This document shows, piece after piece, positions 44,495 through 55,230 of a stretch of DNA of 64,000 nucleotides; the first letter of the stretch is position 1, and each line of letters begins with the position of its first letter. Source of the stretch: Boesenbergia rotunda (lineage: Eukaryota; Streptophyta; Magnoliopsida; Zingiberales; Zingiberaceae); contig JAGFNQ010000845.1 of assembly GCA_024364735.1 (NCBI GenBank), forward strand, positions 62,001 to 126,000. The letters run 5' to 3'. A program made the translations under genes and the position numbers. The notes beneath the pieces were generated by a model. The model saw only the letters and a program-made list of their open reading frames with translations. It did not search any database and was not told where the DNA came from.

Positions 44495-47400
44495 ATGATT
44501 GAGGGGGAGCATCTATCAACTTGGTTCGTTGATAGTGGATGCTCCAAACACATGACCGGGGATAGATCATTGTTTACCACACTTCACAAGAAAAGTAGAG
44601 GTAATGTATCATTTGGTAACAATGGTAGTCTTAAGGTCATAGGGATAGGAGACATTCAAATATCCGAATGTCTTAGAATTTCAAATGTCCTTCTAGTCAA
44701 GGGGATGAAATTTAATCTCCTAAGTGTCAGTCAATTGTGTGACACGGGTTACACAATTGACTTCCAACCAAGTCAATGTCTAGTTAGACACAATGACACC
44801 TTGGACACAGTACTAGTAGGAACAAGAGTAGACAATATTTATCAAGTTTCATTTAAAAGTGCTACTAATGTTTCTGCTAAGTGTTTCATGTTAAAAGAAG
44901 AGGAGTCCACCCTTTGGCACCGGAGATTAGCTCATGTGAACATGAAGAACATCCGGAAATTGGCCAACAAGGGACTAGTCCGTGGCTTACCGAGCATCAA
45001 GTATGAAAAAGATAAACTTTGTGATGCATGTCAAATGGGTAAGCAAACAAAATCTACACATAAAGGTAAAAGCGCTGTAAGTACATCCAATGCATTAGAT
45101 TTACTTCATATGGATCTATTTGATTGTAGTACCATCATATCATTGAATGGAAGTAGATATTGCTTTGTGATCATTAATGATTTTACTAGATACACATGGA
45201 CTTACTTTTTAAAATATAAGGACCAAACCTTAGATGTTTTCATTTCTTTTTGTAGAAGAGTTGAGAATGAAAAATCATCAACCATTAAGACAATTAGAAG
45301 TGATCATGGAGGTGAATTTCAAAATCAAAGGTTTTTAGAATTTTGTCAAGATAGAGGTTATAAGCATGAGTTCTCTACTCCTAGAACACCACAACAAAAT
45401 GGTGTTGTAGAGAGGAAGAACCGTGTACTTCAAGAGACTGCACGAAGCATGCTCAATGAGTACTCACTCCCGAGTTACTTGTGGGCCGAGGCTGTAAATA
45501 CAGCTTGCTATGTGCAAAACAGAGTCCTCATTCATAGGTTTCTAGGAAAGACTCACCATGAACTTTGGTTTGGGAAACCACCTACGGTTAAACACCTTAG
45601 GGTGTTTGGTTGTAAGGTGTTCATTCTAAACACCAAGGACCACCTTGGAAAGTTCACGGCAAAGGCTGATGAAGGGATACTAGTCGGGTACTCCCTCGTT
45701 AGCAAAGCCTACCGAGTCTACAACAAGAAGTCTAGATTAGTTGAAGAGTCTTCTGATGTGGTCTTTGAAGAAATTCCAAAGTCAAATGACCAATCAGAAA
45801 ATGTAGAAGGAGTTCAACTCGAACTTAGGAGACTAAGTTTGAATGAAACTCCAAGTGTTGTTGATGGTGATGAGTCTGATGACGGTGGACCTAGACAACC
45901 CATTGATCAGCCGGATCCTGAGGCTAAACTTGTGTCTGGTGAATCCGCTCAAGAAGCACCACCAACTCCTAGGCAAACTAGACTAGCCTCTAGTCATCCC
46001 CAGGACCAGATTGTTGGAGACATCCATCAGGGGGTTAGAACTAGATCATTCTTCCAGAATGAGGCTAATGAAGTTGCCCTAATTTTCGAAATTGAATCTA
46101 GGAAAATTGATGAAGCATTAAATGATCCCGATTGGATCATTGCAATGCAAGATGAACTAGGTCAATTCGAAAGGAGTCAAGTTTGGGACTTAGTCCCTAG
46201 ACCCAAGGAGACCTCCATTATTGGAACCAAATGGGTCTTCAAGAACAAATTGAACCATAAGGGAGAAATCATTAGAAACAAGGCACGCTTGGTAGCCAAG
46301 GGCTACAGTCAAGTTGAAGGCCTTGATTATGATGAGACCTATGCTCCTGTGGCACGATTAGAGTCCATCCGATTGATGCTAGCATTTGCAGCACATCGTG
46401 GTTTCAAATTATATCAAATGGACGTCAAATCGGCATTTCTAAATGGTTTAATTCGAGAAGAGGTCTATGTTGAACAACCACCGGGGTTTGAGAGTACCGA
46501 ATTTCCAAACCACGTGTTCAAGCTCAAAAAGGCACTTTATGGCCTTAAACAAGCACCCCGGGCTTGGTATGAGCGGTTGTCGACATTCCTAGTTGAGAAG
46601 GACTTCGTTAGAGGCCAAATAGACCCTACACTATTTCTACGAAGAGATTGTGACAATATATTTGTAGCCCAAGTATATGTCGATGACATAATTTGTGGCT
46701 CAAACAATAAGGGATATTTAAATAAGTCATTGGACACATGGAGAGTGAGTTTGAAATGAGTCTAGTGGGAGAGTTGACTTTCTCCCTTGGACTTGAAATC
46801 AAGCAAACTCGCGATGGTATCCATGTGCACCAATCAAAGTATACTCAAGAAATGCTTCGAAAATTCAATATGAGTGATTCAAAAGAGGTAACCACTCCCA
46901 TGGCCACAAACACAAAATTAGACAATGATGAGAGTGGTAAACTCGTTGATTTAACTCAATATCGAAGTATGATAGGTAGTTTGCTATATCATACAGCTAG
47001 TCGACCGATATCCTATTTGCTATGGGTATGTGCGCTAGGTATCAAGTTTGTGCCAAGGAATCTCACTTAATCGCTGTTAAGCGAATTTTGAGATATCTCA
47101 AGGGCACAATTGGTGTAGGTCTTTGGTACCCCTGTACCGAATCTTTTGATTTGATTGGCTACACGGATTCCGACTACACTGGATGTAAGTTGGACCGGAA
47201 GAGCACAAGTGAGGGTTGTCAATTCTTAGGTTCGTCCTTAGTAAGTTGGTCAAGTCGGAAGCAACATTGCGTTGCTCTCTCCACGACCGAGGCAGAATAT
47301 ATCGTCATGGGAGAGTGTATCACAATTGTTGTGGATGATACATACTTTAAAGGACTATGGATTGAGTTACAAGGGTGTGGAAGTGTTGTGTGATAACATT

Positions 47401-47529
47401 AGCACAATCAATCTAACCAAAAATCCAGTCCATCACTCTAGGACCAAACACATTGAAGTAAGACACCACTTCATTAGGGATCATGTAGCTAGGGGAGATA
47501 TTGTACTCTCACATGTAGAGTCCAAATAA
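44495..47529 (+). pseudogene. Copia pol of element 2 (protease, integrase, RT, RNase H), three frameshifts
   Basis: The first frame, 44495-46759, holds the protease DSG site (STWFVDSGCSKHMTG), the GAG pre-integrase block (LWHRRLAHVNMKN...CDACQMGK), and the integrase core with DLFDCS, SDHGGEF and VVERKN (the DDE triad). The RT has KARLVAKGYSQVEG, YQMDVKSAFLNG and YVDD. Frameshifts near 46720, 46998-47030 and 47315 split the end of RT and RNase H (DSDYTGCKLDRKSTSEG, STTEAEY, and IEVRHHFIRDHV near the C-terminus). It is in frame with the gag stop TAG 44489, so gag-pol is separated by a single stop codon. It makes and integrates element DNA in intact relatives. Confidence 0.92.
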
Positions 47530-48170
47530 AACCTAGCCGACATTTTCACTAAACCACTTCCCGAAAATGAATTTAGTTTTCTAAGACGGGAGTTGGGAAT
47601 GTGTCGCGCTTCATAGTTTTTCTATTTGCATTCAAACCCTCTATGATTATTTCAAATTGTTGGGGAACAATTGGGTAACCTTGGGGACATCTCACACAAA
47701 TTATAAGGGTTACCAAAACGTTTTTGTTTGCTAGATATGGGGTGAGATGTTAGGTTCAACTAAATTTCTCAAAATGTCATTGCATCCCTTGAGAAATTAA
47801 GTTGACGAGATAATAATCACGGTGGTAACCAAGTATGGGGAAAACCAATGCATAACATATGTGTATTTGGCTCCATGATCATACTTGGACATTCCAATCA
47901 AGGAAACTTGATTGGAACATTGGATTTGATACAAACTTAGTTGAAACTGCTTGATTGATTGTTGATTGAGTTTGACTCCATTTGGATGGGTCAAAGTGAT
48001 TGTTGAACCTATAAGGACTTTTGATTCTTATTCAGGGATCAATTCTAGTCCATGGATCAATTCTAGTCATGAGATCATGTCCAAATTTGATAAACTTCAT
48101 CAGATCTTCTTGGGGAGATTCAGAAATTCTGAAACTGAATATTTCAGGTCAATTCAGATCGTATCAGGAA
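47530..48170. other. Noncoding gap after pol in element 2
   Basis: It begins with the end of the RNase H region (DIFTKPLPENEF-like reading near 47540). No further frame is supported until 48831. Confidence 0.5.
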
Positions 48171-48171
48171 C

Positions 48172-48575
48172 CCTGATCGGTCACCGGACCGATCAGGCCT
48201 AGGGCTGACCGGTCTCCGGACCGATCTGGCCCCATCCTGTCACGATCGGTCCACAGACCGATCAAAGGGGCAGCAGTGACCTTCCAAAAATTTGACTAAG
48301 TGTACTGAGCTAGCCTGGATCGGTCCCCGGACCGATCTGGCACCCTATGGTGATCGGTCCACAGACCGATCAGGGAGCCCAGCAGTTTTCCTCCGGACCC
48401 TACTATTCGTGTCCTGATCGGTCAACCGACCAATCAGGAGCGCGTCTGATCGGTCACCCGACCGATCAGGATCCGGTCAGTCCGATCAGGCTGTAGCCTG
48501 ATCGGTCTGGGTGCGATCAGATCGAACGGTGATCCGTTCAGACGCATTAAATTCTGGTTGGTGGACCGATCCACC
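48172..48575. repeat. Internal palindrome cluster upstream of the extra ORF, element 2
   Basis: Six or more GATCGGTC...GACCGATC inverted repeats with spacers such as ACCG, TCCG, CACA and AACC. The LTR copies mostly use TGGT, so this is not simply a piece of LTR. It lies directly upstream of the extra ORF, as in element 1. Confidence 0.85.
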
Positions 48576-48830
48576 AACCGATTAACTTCGCGAAAACCTC
48601 TTATCGGCCGAACCCTAGCGTCGAAACCTCCCACTCGCGCATCCTTTGCTTCGTGCGAACACTCCTCAGTGCTTTCCCCTTCCTCTTGCGAGTGTGCTCT
48701 TGCGGTTCTGAGGAGATCTTCCGAGTCCCGTGACGTCCCTCTCTCGTGGAACAACCTTGCGACCAGTTCTTGCGCCGGGAGTCTCTTCCTGCGCACGTTT
48801 TCTTCCTCTCAACTTCCAAGAACGACACCA

Positions 48831-50484
48831 ATGGCACCAAAGTGAGTTTTGCCTTAACTTCTCCCTTCGAATCATGTCATGGATTATATTGTGAAGCTAA
48901 TCATATTTTGGTTTTGCTCTTGTTCTTGCTGTTGTACCGTGATCCTATGATCTTGGCTGTAACCTCATTTTCTCGCCTTATGTCCATGATCAAACCTTAA
49001 TCCAAATGTGTCTCTTGATCATTATGTCTTGGTTGTATTCTCTGATTGGGTCTTATCTGGTATGATCAATTTGTGATTCATTCTATGTTCATCTTGCTCA
49101 AATTGATTAAATCATGTGTATGACCAATTCAACCCTTTAGAAAGTCTTCCAAGGGCAAGGAAGCTGCTGAGGGCAGCTCGAGGGAGAAAGCCCCTTCCTC
49201 CTCTGCCCCTTCCAGAAGGCCACAGCCTTCTTCTAGCTCCCGGTTCCCAAATGCGGCCTGTGAACAGGCCTTTCAAGCAAGGACCTTCAAACTATTACCA
49301 TGTCAATCGATTGATGTTCCTTTCCTAACTGAGTACTGCCCTTCTGTCATGGAGATTGTCGCTTACTACAATCTGGGTTTTCTTCTCTCCTTGGAAAGAA
49401 CAATCAACTATGACCTTGTCTCGGAGTTTTACAATAATCTACAACAAGGTCCTCAAGGGGGTTTCGAGTTCACTACTCGTGTCGGGAAAATGAACCTTGA
49501 TTTTTCATATGAGATTTTAGCCGAATACTTAGGTGGTCGACGATCACCTAACCTCTATTCGATTTATCCCGAGCTCCCTGATCCTCTGCTGGCCCCGTTC
49601 GCAGATGTTACCCCCGACTCTATCTATCAGCACTTCTTTGGTCATCCTCGCCCTGCCGGGCTTGATGAGTTGGGTCCAATTTTTCCTACTTTTGCAGCCC
49701 TCCGCCTTGCTCCAGCTGACTATGTCCTTTTCAAGATAATCACAAATTGCATCTTACCCATCACTTCAAAATCGTTGGCCGAGATCCGACCCTACCACTG
49801 CCTTATGCTCTACGGCATGCATTGCCGGATGGACTTCGATATCATGGAGAGCATCTTCCAGTCTATCCTATCTTACCGTGAGCCGAGTCGTCGCACGGTT
49901 TATATGCCTTTTGGTCATGTCATCACTGATTGGCTTATGTCAGTTGGTGTTGACGTCACCAAAGGCAGGACCGTGCCATGGTTAAGCAAGATTGTCGGTT
50001 GGGTCGGCGAGCTTTTGCGAAGTCTGGTATTATCATTCGTGAGCGAGATGGGGTGTTGGTATGGAAGGATGGTCGCGGACTTGGTGATCTTCCTGGGGGA
50101 GCACCACATTTTCAGGCACCACCCGAGGCTGCTGCATTTCACGAGGGTCCTGCTGCTGCCGCCGAGTATGACGATGAGCCCGAGCCAGATCTTCGCTGGC
50201 AGATCGCGGAGCTGGATCAGACCTTCCGGCAAGATTTTCAGTTGCGCGAGGCTCACCGCGAGGAGACCCGATCACGGTTCAGCTTTATTGAGCGCAGATT
50301 GACAGCAATTGAGACCGACGTCTCTGGGACCCGTGCCCTCCAGCAGACATGGTATGATGAGTGGCGCAGCCACACATTTCCAGGAGGTGCACCTTCATCG
50401 AGTACTGCACCAGGGTCTTTTGCTCCTACTGATGCGACGATGGATGACCTTATGCACGATGACGACCCCCCCCCCCCCCGCTGA
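48831..50484 (+). pseudogene. Spliced 3' extra ORF of element 2, putative plant transposon protein type
   Basis: Exon 1 is 48831-48841 (ATG GCA CCA AA), followed by GTGAGT. Exon 2 starts at 49141 after CCCTTTAG, giving MAPKKSSKGKEAAEGSS in frame. A Ser/Pro/Lys-rich start is followed by a globular region (about residues 65-285) with INYDLVSEFYNNL, NCILPITSKSLAEIRP and RTVYMPFGHVITDWL. This resembles the Pfam putative plant transposon protein domain. A one-base frameshift near 49985 moves the frame to that ending at 50484, which has a charged coiled coil (FRQDFQLREAHREETRSRF) and a Pro run before the stop. It has no signal peptide and no membrane segment, so it is unlike retroviral-type env. 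Function is unknown. The short reverse frames here are shadows. Confidence 0.72.
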
Positions 50485-50489
50485 TCATT

Positions 50490-51142
50490 GAGCATGGATG
50501 TTTGTTTTCATGATTTGTGTACTTGACCTGCTTGACTTTTGGGCTGTATGCCCTTAACTTGCCTATTGTGGTTTTGAGCCACACGTCTCTGGATTTCGAT
50601 GTCTGTGACTTGCATCGTGTTATGTCTTAGGATATTTTATGACCTACTCTTTATGATGCTGATGCATGTTTTATCCTACTACTTGTTGATGCTATGATGA
50701 CTATTATTTGCATTCGTGCTATATTGCCATGATTATGCTTTTATCTCATGATAGTATGCTTATTGTCGATACTTGTTGATGATATGTTATATTATCTGCA
50801 TTTTTGATCCATAGCTATGTTCATGTCTATGCTACCATGCTCATATGATACATATGCCTGTTTAGCCATTCGATATCTTTTTGCCATATGAGATCGTATG
50901 CTTCTCAATAGTCAATCATATTCTTGTTGATTTGAGATACCCCGGCCTAGGTTTGAGGGGGAGTATGGCTTAGACTTATCAGCCCTTCTAGCCTCTTTTC
51001 GGTGTTCGACAAAGGGAGAGAGTATTGGTTGGTTAAGTTTAGGTTGATCATGTTGTAGGGGGAGGATCCTGATTCCCCTATGATTCTGGATTTGAGAAAA
51101 TGGATTGAGAATCCCTAAACTTAGATCGGGTTGTCAAACAAC
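50490..51142. other. 3' noncoding region of element 2
   Basis: T-rich sequence with repeated TGATGCTATG/GATACTTGTTGATG-type phrases and no ORF. It leads into the purine tract. Confidence 0.5.
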
Positions 51143-51156
51143 AAAAAGGGGGAGAT
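51143..51156 (+). other. Polypurine tract, element 2
   Basis: AAAAAGGGGGAGAT directly before the 3' LTR, identical to that of element 1. Confidence 0.9.
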
Positions 51157-53426
51157 TGTTGATGCAGTCTGGCCCTGATTATTGTTTTGGTGTTGACACC
51201 GATTTAAGTTTAGGTTGATGATTATGATTATGTTTAAGTCCTGATCGAGGATTAGGCATGGTTTGGAAAATCCTAGCCTGAAGGGCTAGGTGTTGGAAAA
51301 TCCTAGCCTGGAGGGCTAGGTATTGGAAAATCCTAGTCTGGAGGGCTAGGTGTTGGAAAATCCTAACCTGGAGGGTTAGGTGTTGAAAATCCTAGTCTGG
51401 AGGGCTAGGTGTTGGAAAAGTCCTAATTCGGAAGGGTTGGGTGAAAAGTCCTAGCTTAGAGGGCTAGGTGAAAAGTCCTAACTTGGAGGGTTATGTGCAA
51501 ATTCTCATCCTGGAGAATTAGGTGAAAAAGTCCTGGCTTGGAAGGTCAGGTCCTAGCTTGGAGGGCTAGGTTTGGAAAGTCCTAATCCGGAAGAGTTGGG
51601 TGAAAAGTCCTAGCTTGGAGGGCTAGGTGAAAAGTCCAAACTTGGAGGGTTAGGTGCAAATTCCCAACTTGGAGGGTTAGGTGAAAAATCCTTAGCTTGG
51701 AGGGCTAAGGTGGATGGAAACTTAGCTTGGAGGGCTAAGTTTAAGTCCTTGGATCGGTCTAGTGACCGATCAAGGAATCTGGCACGCTGCTCCATCGTGG
51801 ATCGGTCAGGTGACCGATCCAGCAATGACTGATCGGTCTGGTGACCGATCAGGGAGCACACAGTGAGGTTGGGAACCTACTGTACTGCTCTTGATCGATC
51901 CGGTGACCGATCAGGGAGTGCGTGTTTCACCCACTGCTTGGCTCCTGATCGGTCTGGTGACCGATCAGGGAGCAAACAAGTGAGGTTGAGTTCCCCTGCT
52001 GATCTGCACCTGATCGGTCTGGTGACCGATCAGGATCACTGTGCAGATCGTTCTGCAGAACGATCAAACGTCGCAGGTTCCTCTCTATGATCGATCAGGA
52101 CGGAGCCTGATCGGTCTGGTTATGTTCTGATCGGTCTGGTGACCGATCAGGAGGCTGCCTGATCGGTCCGATGACCGATCAGGAGGTCTGGACTGTGAAG
52201 CTCAGAAATCGCCTGATAAAGGGGTGGATCGTTCGGGTGATCGATCCACAGCCTGGGATCGGTCTGGTGATCGGTCCAGGAGAGTCCCAAAGAAATCGCG
52301 ATTTCTAATTGAGCGTTGGGGACCGATCAGGACGGAGCCTGATCGGTCTGGACCTAGCCTGATCGGTCTGGTGACCGATCAGGAGTCGCTCTGATCGGTC
52401 GGGTGACCGATCACTTTAATTCAAATTGCACTGTCAGACGCTCTGATCGCGTCTGACCGTATCCGATTCGCTGCTGTTTGCCTCTGATATTTGATTTATT
52501 GTGTGATATACTGCTCTAACAGTCTGATTAAACTGCAGGTGACAGGGGAGGATTCAAACACTCAAGGAGAAGTCAATGGAGGCTTTCCTTGGAGCAGGTT
52601 TGTCAATTTCTCATCTCAGGTTGCAACGGCTGGAGCTGCAGGACTGAAGCCGCTGACTGAAGCTTGGCTGAGGGAGCTCAGGAAGTTCGGTAAGGGTTCA
52701 GTGGTAGCTAGCGTTGGCAGTGAGGCAGCTGGTGGCTGCTGGAGATGAGGTCACTTGATGCTTAGTGGAGAAACAAAAGGGCGGAAGATGGCTTCGTGGA
52801 AGCAGAGTTCGAATACTGACTTCTTGCTGCGCCTTGAGTTCTCCACAACTGCTTGCTCTGTTCTTGAAGTTTCCATCATTTTGAGCAAGCGATCGAGAAG
52901 CAATCATCCATTACTTGAGCGCTTGAAGGAGAGAACAAGAAGCTTGGAGTCCGACAGTGGGAAGACACGAAGAAGGGTTCTTGCGTGAGATCGCCACTGG
53001 GTGGAGCTCAGGGAAGCTTGCTGCGTTCTTGTCCTTGATAAATGTTTGAGTAAGATCCTTCTTGTTGTTTCTTTATGCTTAAACTTTATCTGTGATTGAA
53101 ACACTGTGGAGAGGTTACTCCACCGAGAAGGAGGTTGCTTTTTATCCGGTGATCACCAGGGCTTGATCTGCCGACGATCAAGGGATCGCTCACCTTAAGG
53201 GCACGCCAAGGAGTAGGGGCAAGTTATCCCCGAACCTTGTAAATCCTCCTTGTTAGCGATCTTGCTATCTGTGTTTGGTTTGTTTGTGTGTTAGTTTTCT
53301 GCACACCTTGTTTTCTATTCTTTCCGCTGTGCTACTGACTTCTAAGTTGCAGAAACTTGTTAAGTGCCAAAGGTTGCATTGATTGGCTATATTCACCCCC
53401 CCTCTCTAGTCATCCCGTTTCCAACA
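51157..53426 (+). repeat. 3' LTR of element 2
   Basis: 2270 bp, 131 bp longer than the 5' LTR. The difference lies mainly in extra CCTAGC...GCTAGG array units at about 51260-51740. Other differences are a few scattered substitutions. It ends TTTCCAACA, followed by the TSD AGTTC. Confidence 0.94.
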
Positions 53427-54255
53427 AGTTCTTCCTACACATGTTAGTGCGCAACGGAATATAAAATAAACTAAAACTAACGCAAAGGAAGACAACCAAA
53501 TTTAACGTGGTTCAGAGATAAAGCTCATACTCCACGGCTGTCCGTAAGGTGGACGATCCCGATCCGTCGGTGGATGACTCCCCGGAAAGCCTCCGGCTAG
53601 CTCGCGTCGCTCCTTGTGGGTGGAAAAACCTCGCCACAAACTCCCGACAACACCTGAGCACTTGGAAACTACTAATAAGCTTTACCCAAGCTTATTTCGT
53701 CAACCTTTGCCCAGCCAAACCGAGCTCTCTTAAATAGAGCTCACAGCTAAAACAACTGTTACCAGTCAATTGGTGCCAACACTAGTCGACTGGTCCACTT
53801 GGATTTGAACGTTATAACCCAACGTTCGAATTCCAGCCGATACCAGTTGACTGCTACATGTAACAGCCGACTGATCTTTCTGTGCCCAACACCAGTCGAC
53901 TGTTACTTGATGCAGTTGACCGCCCAAACCGTAAACCTAGGGTTTCAACCCCGAGTACAGTCACTCAGCACTCGTCCTCGTCCGACCAACCTAGACCTAG
54001 TCTTCTAGCCTCCTCCATCAGCCTTGTGTCCCTCGGATGCTTCCCCATCCTTCACGCCTTGCCTTTTGGAGCTTCCTTCAGCCTCGGTCCTTATTGTCGG
54101 TTCTTCCATTGTCAAGATGCCACTTGGACTTTTCTCCTTTGCCAAGATGTCATTTGGACTTCCCTCATTGTACCTGTATCCTACATACTCACAATGCATA
54201 TCAAATACAACAATAAACCTAACTTAAACCTTTGCCCAAAAATCAAAACCCAAGG
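53427..54255 (-). mobile_element. Main part of the reverse-oriented LTR split by element 2
   Basis: From TTCCTACACATGTTAGTGCG onward the sequence is the reverse complement of element 1-type LTR U5/R sequence (GTGGTTCAGAGATAAAGCTC, CACGGCTGTCCGTAAGGTGG, GGATGACTCCCCGG). TTAAATAGAGCTC is near 53730, and CAGTCGACTGG palindromes occur at about 53763-53930. Toward the right it diverges from element 1. The right end is not clear; about 54255 is an estimate. Its left stub is at 39147-39192. Confidence 0.78.
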
Positions 54256-54735
54256 TACCTAAATCTACAATTCATCAATAATTTCACATGCATTCCATGT
54301 CAGATCAGTTTGGTGCGCCTAGTCACATTTGTGATCCCATCAATTGAGCTACATCCAACTATTAGGTTGCCATGCATTAATGATAGACAAGTACAAAATG
54401 CTACTTATTAAGATATGCACTGGCATCTAAACTCATAAGTATCAAGGTTGTTATGCAAGTAAATTTTCATCAGTGATAAAGGTTAAAACTAATGGAAATT
54501 GCTAACCAATGGAAATTGCTAGAAAAAAACACTAGTAATGTGTTATTCCTGCATAATTTGGACATTAAACTACCAATATTTAATTGTCCAGTTTCAGAAA
54601 ATTTTAGAGTTTCAAGCAGAGAAAAATTTAGCCTATAACCATGGATATATAGTCACTGATAATAAGGGTAATGTGAAACTGTAGTTTGAAATGCATCTCC
54701 ACCTAAGGTAGACAAGCTAAACTGAATCTAAATAC
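54256..54735. other. Spacer between the LTR fragment and the DGK remnant
   Basis: AT-rich; no exon of the diacylglycerol kinase C-terminal half could be found here. No gene is seen. Confidence 0.4.
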
Positions 54736-54737
54736 AG

Positions 54738-55230
54738 GAAACAAATTTAAGGTCACAAATTACTCCAAGAAGCCAATTTGCTGTACCATCTCCACCTGCA
54801 ACCTTAATCAAGAAAACACAAGCTATAGAGATATTCAGGGCATGTTAATAAACCAAGAGCCAACAGTTCATCTGCATTTGCTGGAAGAATGAAACGATGA
54901 AACTACTAGACCATATATAGTACTCACAATTAGTCTCAACCTATTTAAGATTTCAGCAGCAAGTTGATCTCCTTTTGCTTTGAGTTTTTCCAAGTTTCCA
55001 TATATCTTGTGCAACACCTTGTCAGGAGCTTCTGATTGCAAATCAAAAACCTGGAATGCACATTCTTCACAAGTAAAATCAATTATGATATCTTTGTATA
55101 TGAGTAAATGAATTTCTTTCGGCAATTAATTACTTGAAATTTGTTAAGAACTTTGTGAAATGTGACAAGTAAATCACCTCCAAGTTGGCCACCACTTTTG
55201 GTATTAATGAAGACAAACAGGTACATGAGG
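54738..55230 (-). pseudogene. Diacylglycerol kinase fragment, three exons of the catalytic domain
   Basis: Diacylglycerol kinases phosphorylate diacylglycerol to phosphatidic acid at membranes. On the reverse strand three exon-like blocks with usable splice sites appear in order. About 55226-55134 reads FVFINTKSGGQLGGDLLVTF and ends CAA|GTAATT. 55050-54928 reads VFDLQSEAPDKVLHKIYGNL, bounded by TTCCAG and GTGAGT. 54802 to about 54742 reads VAGGDGTANWLLGVICDL after TTAAG. Exon phases match. The ATP-binding GGDGT motif is kept, with Asn where Gly is usual after GTA. C1 domains, the rest of the catalytic domain and the accessory domain are absent nearby, so this is a truncated copy. It was recognised from family knowledge, not a search. 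Confidence 0.78.

Larger units (their letters stand above)
39193..53426 (+). mobile_element. 14.2-kb SIRE-like Ty1/copia retrotransposon (element 2)
   Basis: LTRs are 39193-41331 and 51157-53426, both TGTTGATGCAG...TTTCCAACA, flanked by AGTTC at 39188-39192 and 53427-53431. Internal order: iMet primer site, gag, protease, integrase, RT and RNase H in copia order, noncoding palindrome cluster, spliced 3' extra ORF, purine tract. Gag is split by a 1.38-kb solo LTR. Size, long LTRs and an extra ORF after pol match the SIRE/Maximus lineage. The LTRs are nearly identical outside repeat-number changes, so insertion is recent, yet gag, pol and the extra ORF carry frameshifts. Confidence 0.95.

Noticed and set aside
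48831..50484. Env-like protein for the 3' ORF of the copia element
   Set aside because: No signal peptide, transmembrane helix or fusion-like segment is seen. Similarity is to the putative plant transposon protein type and the element 1 ORF.
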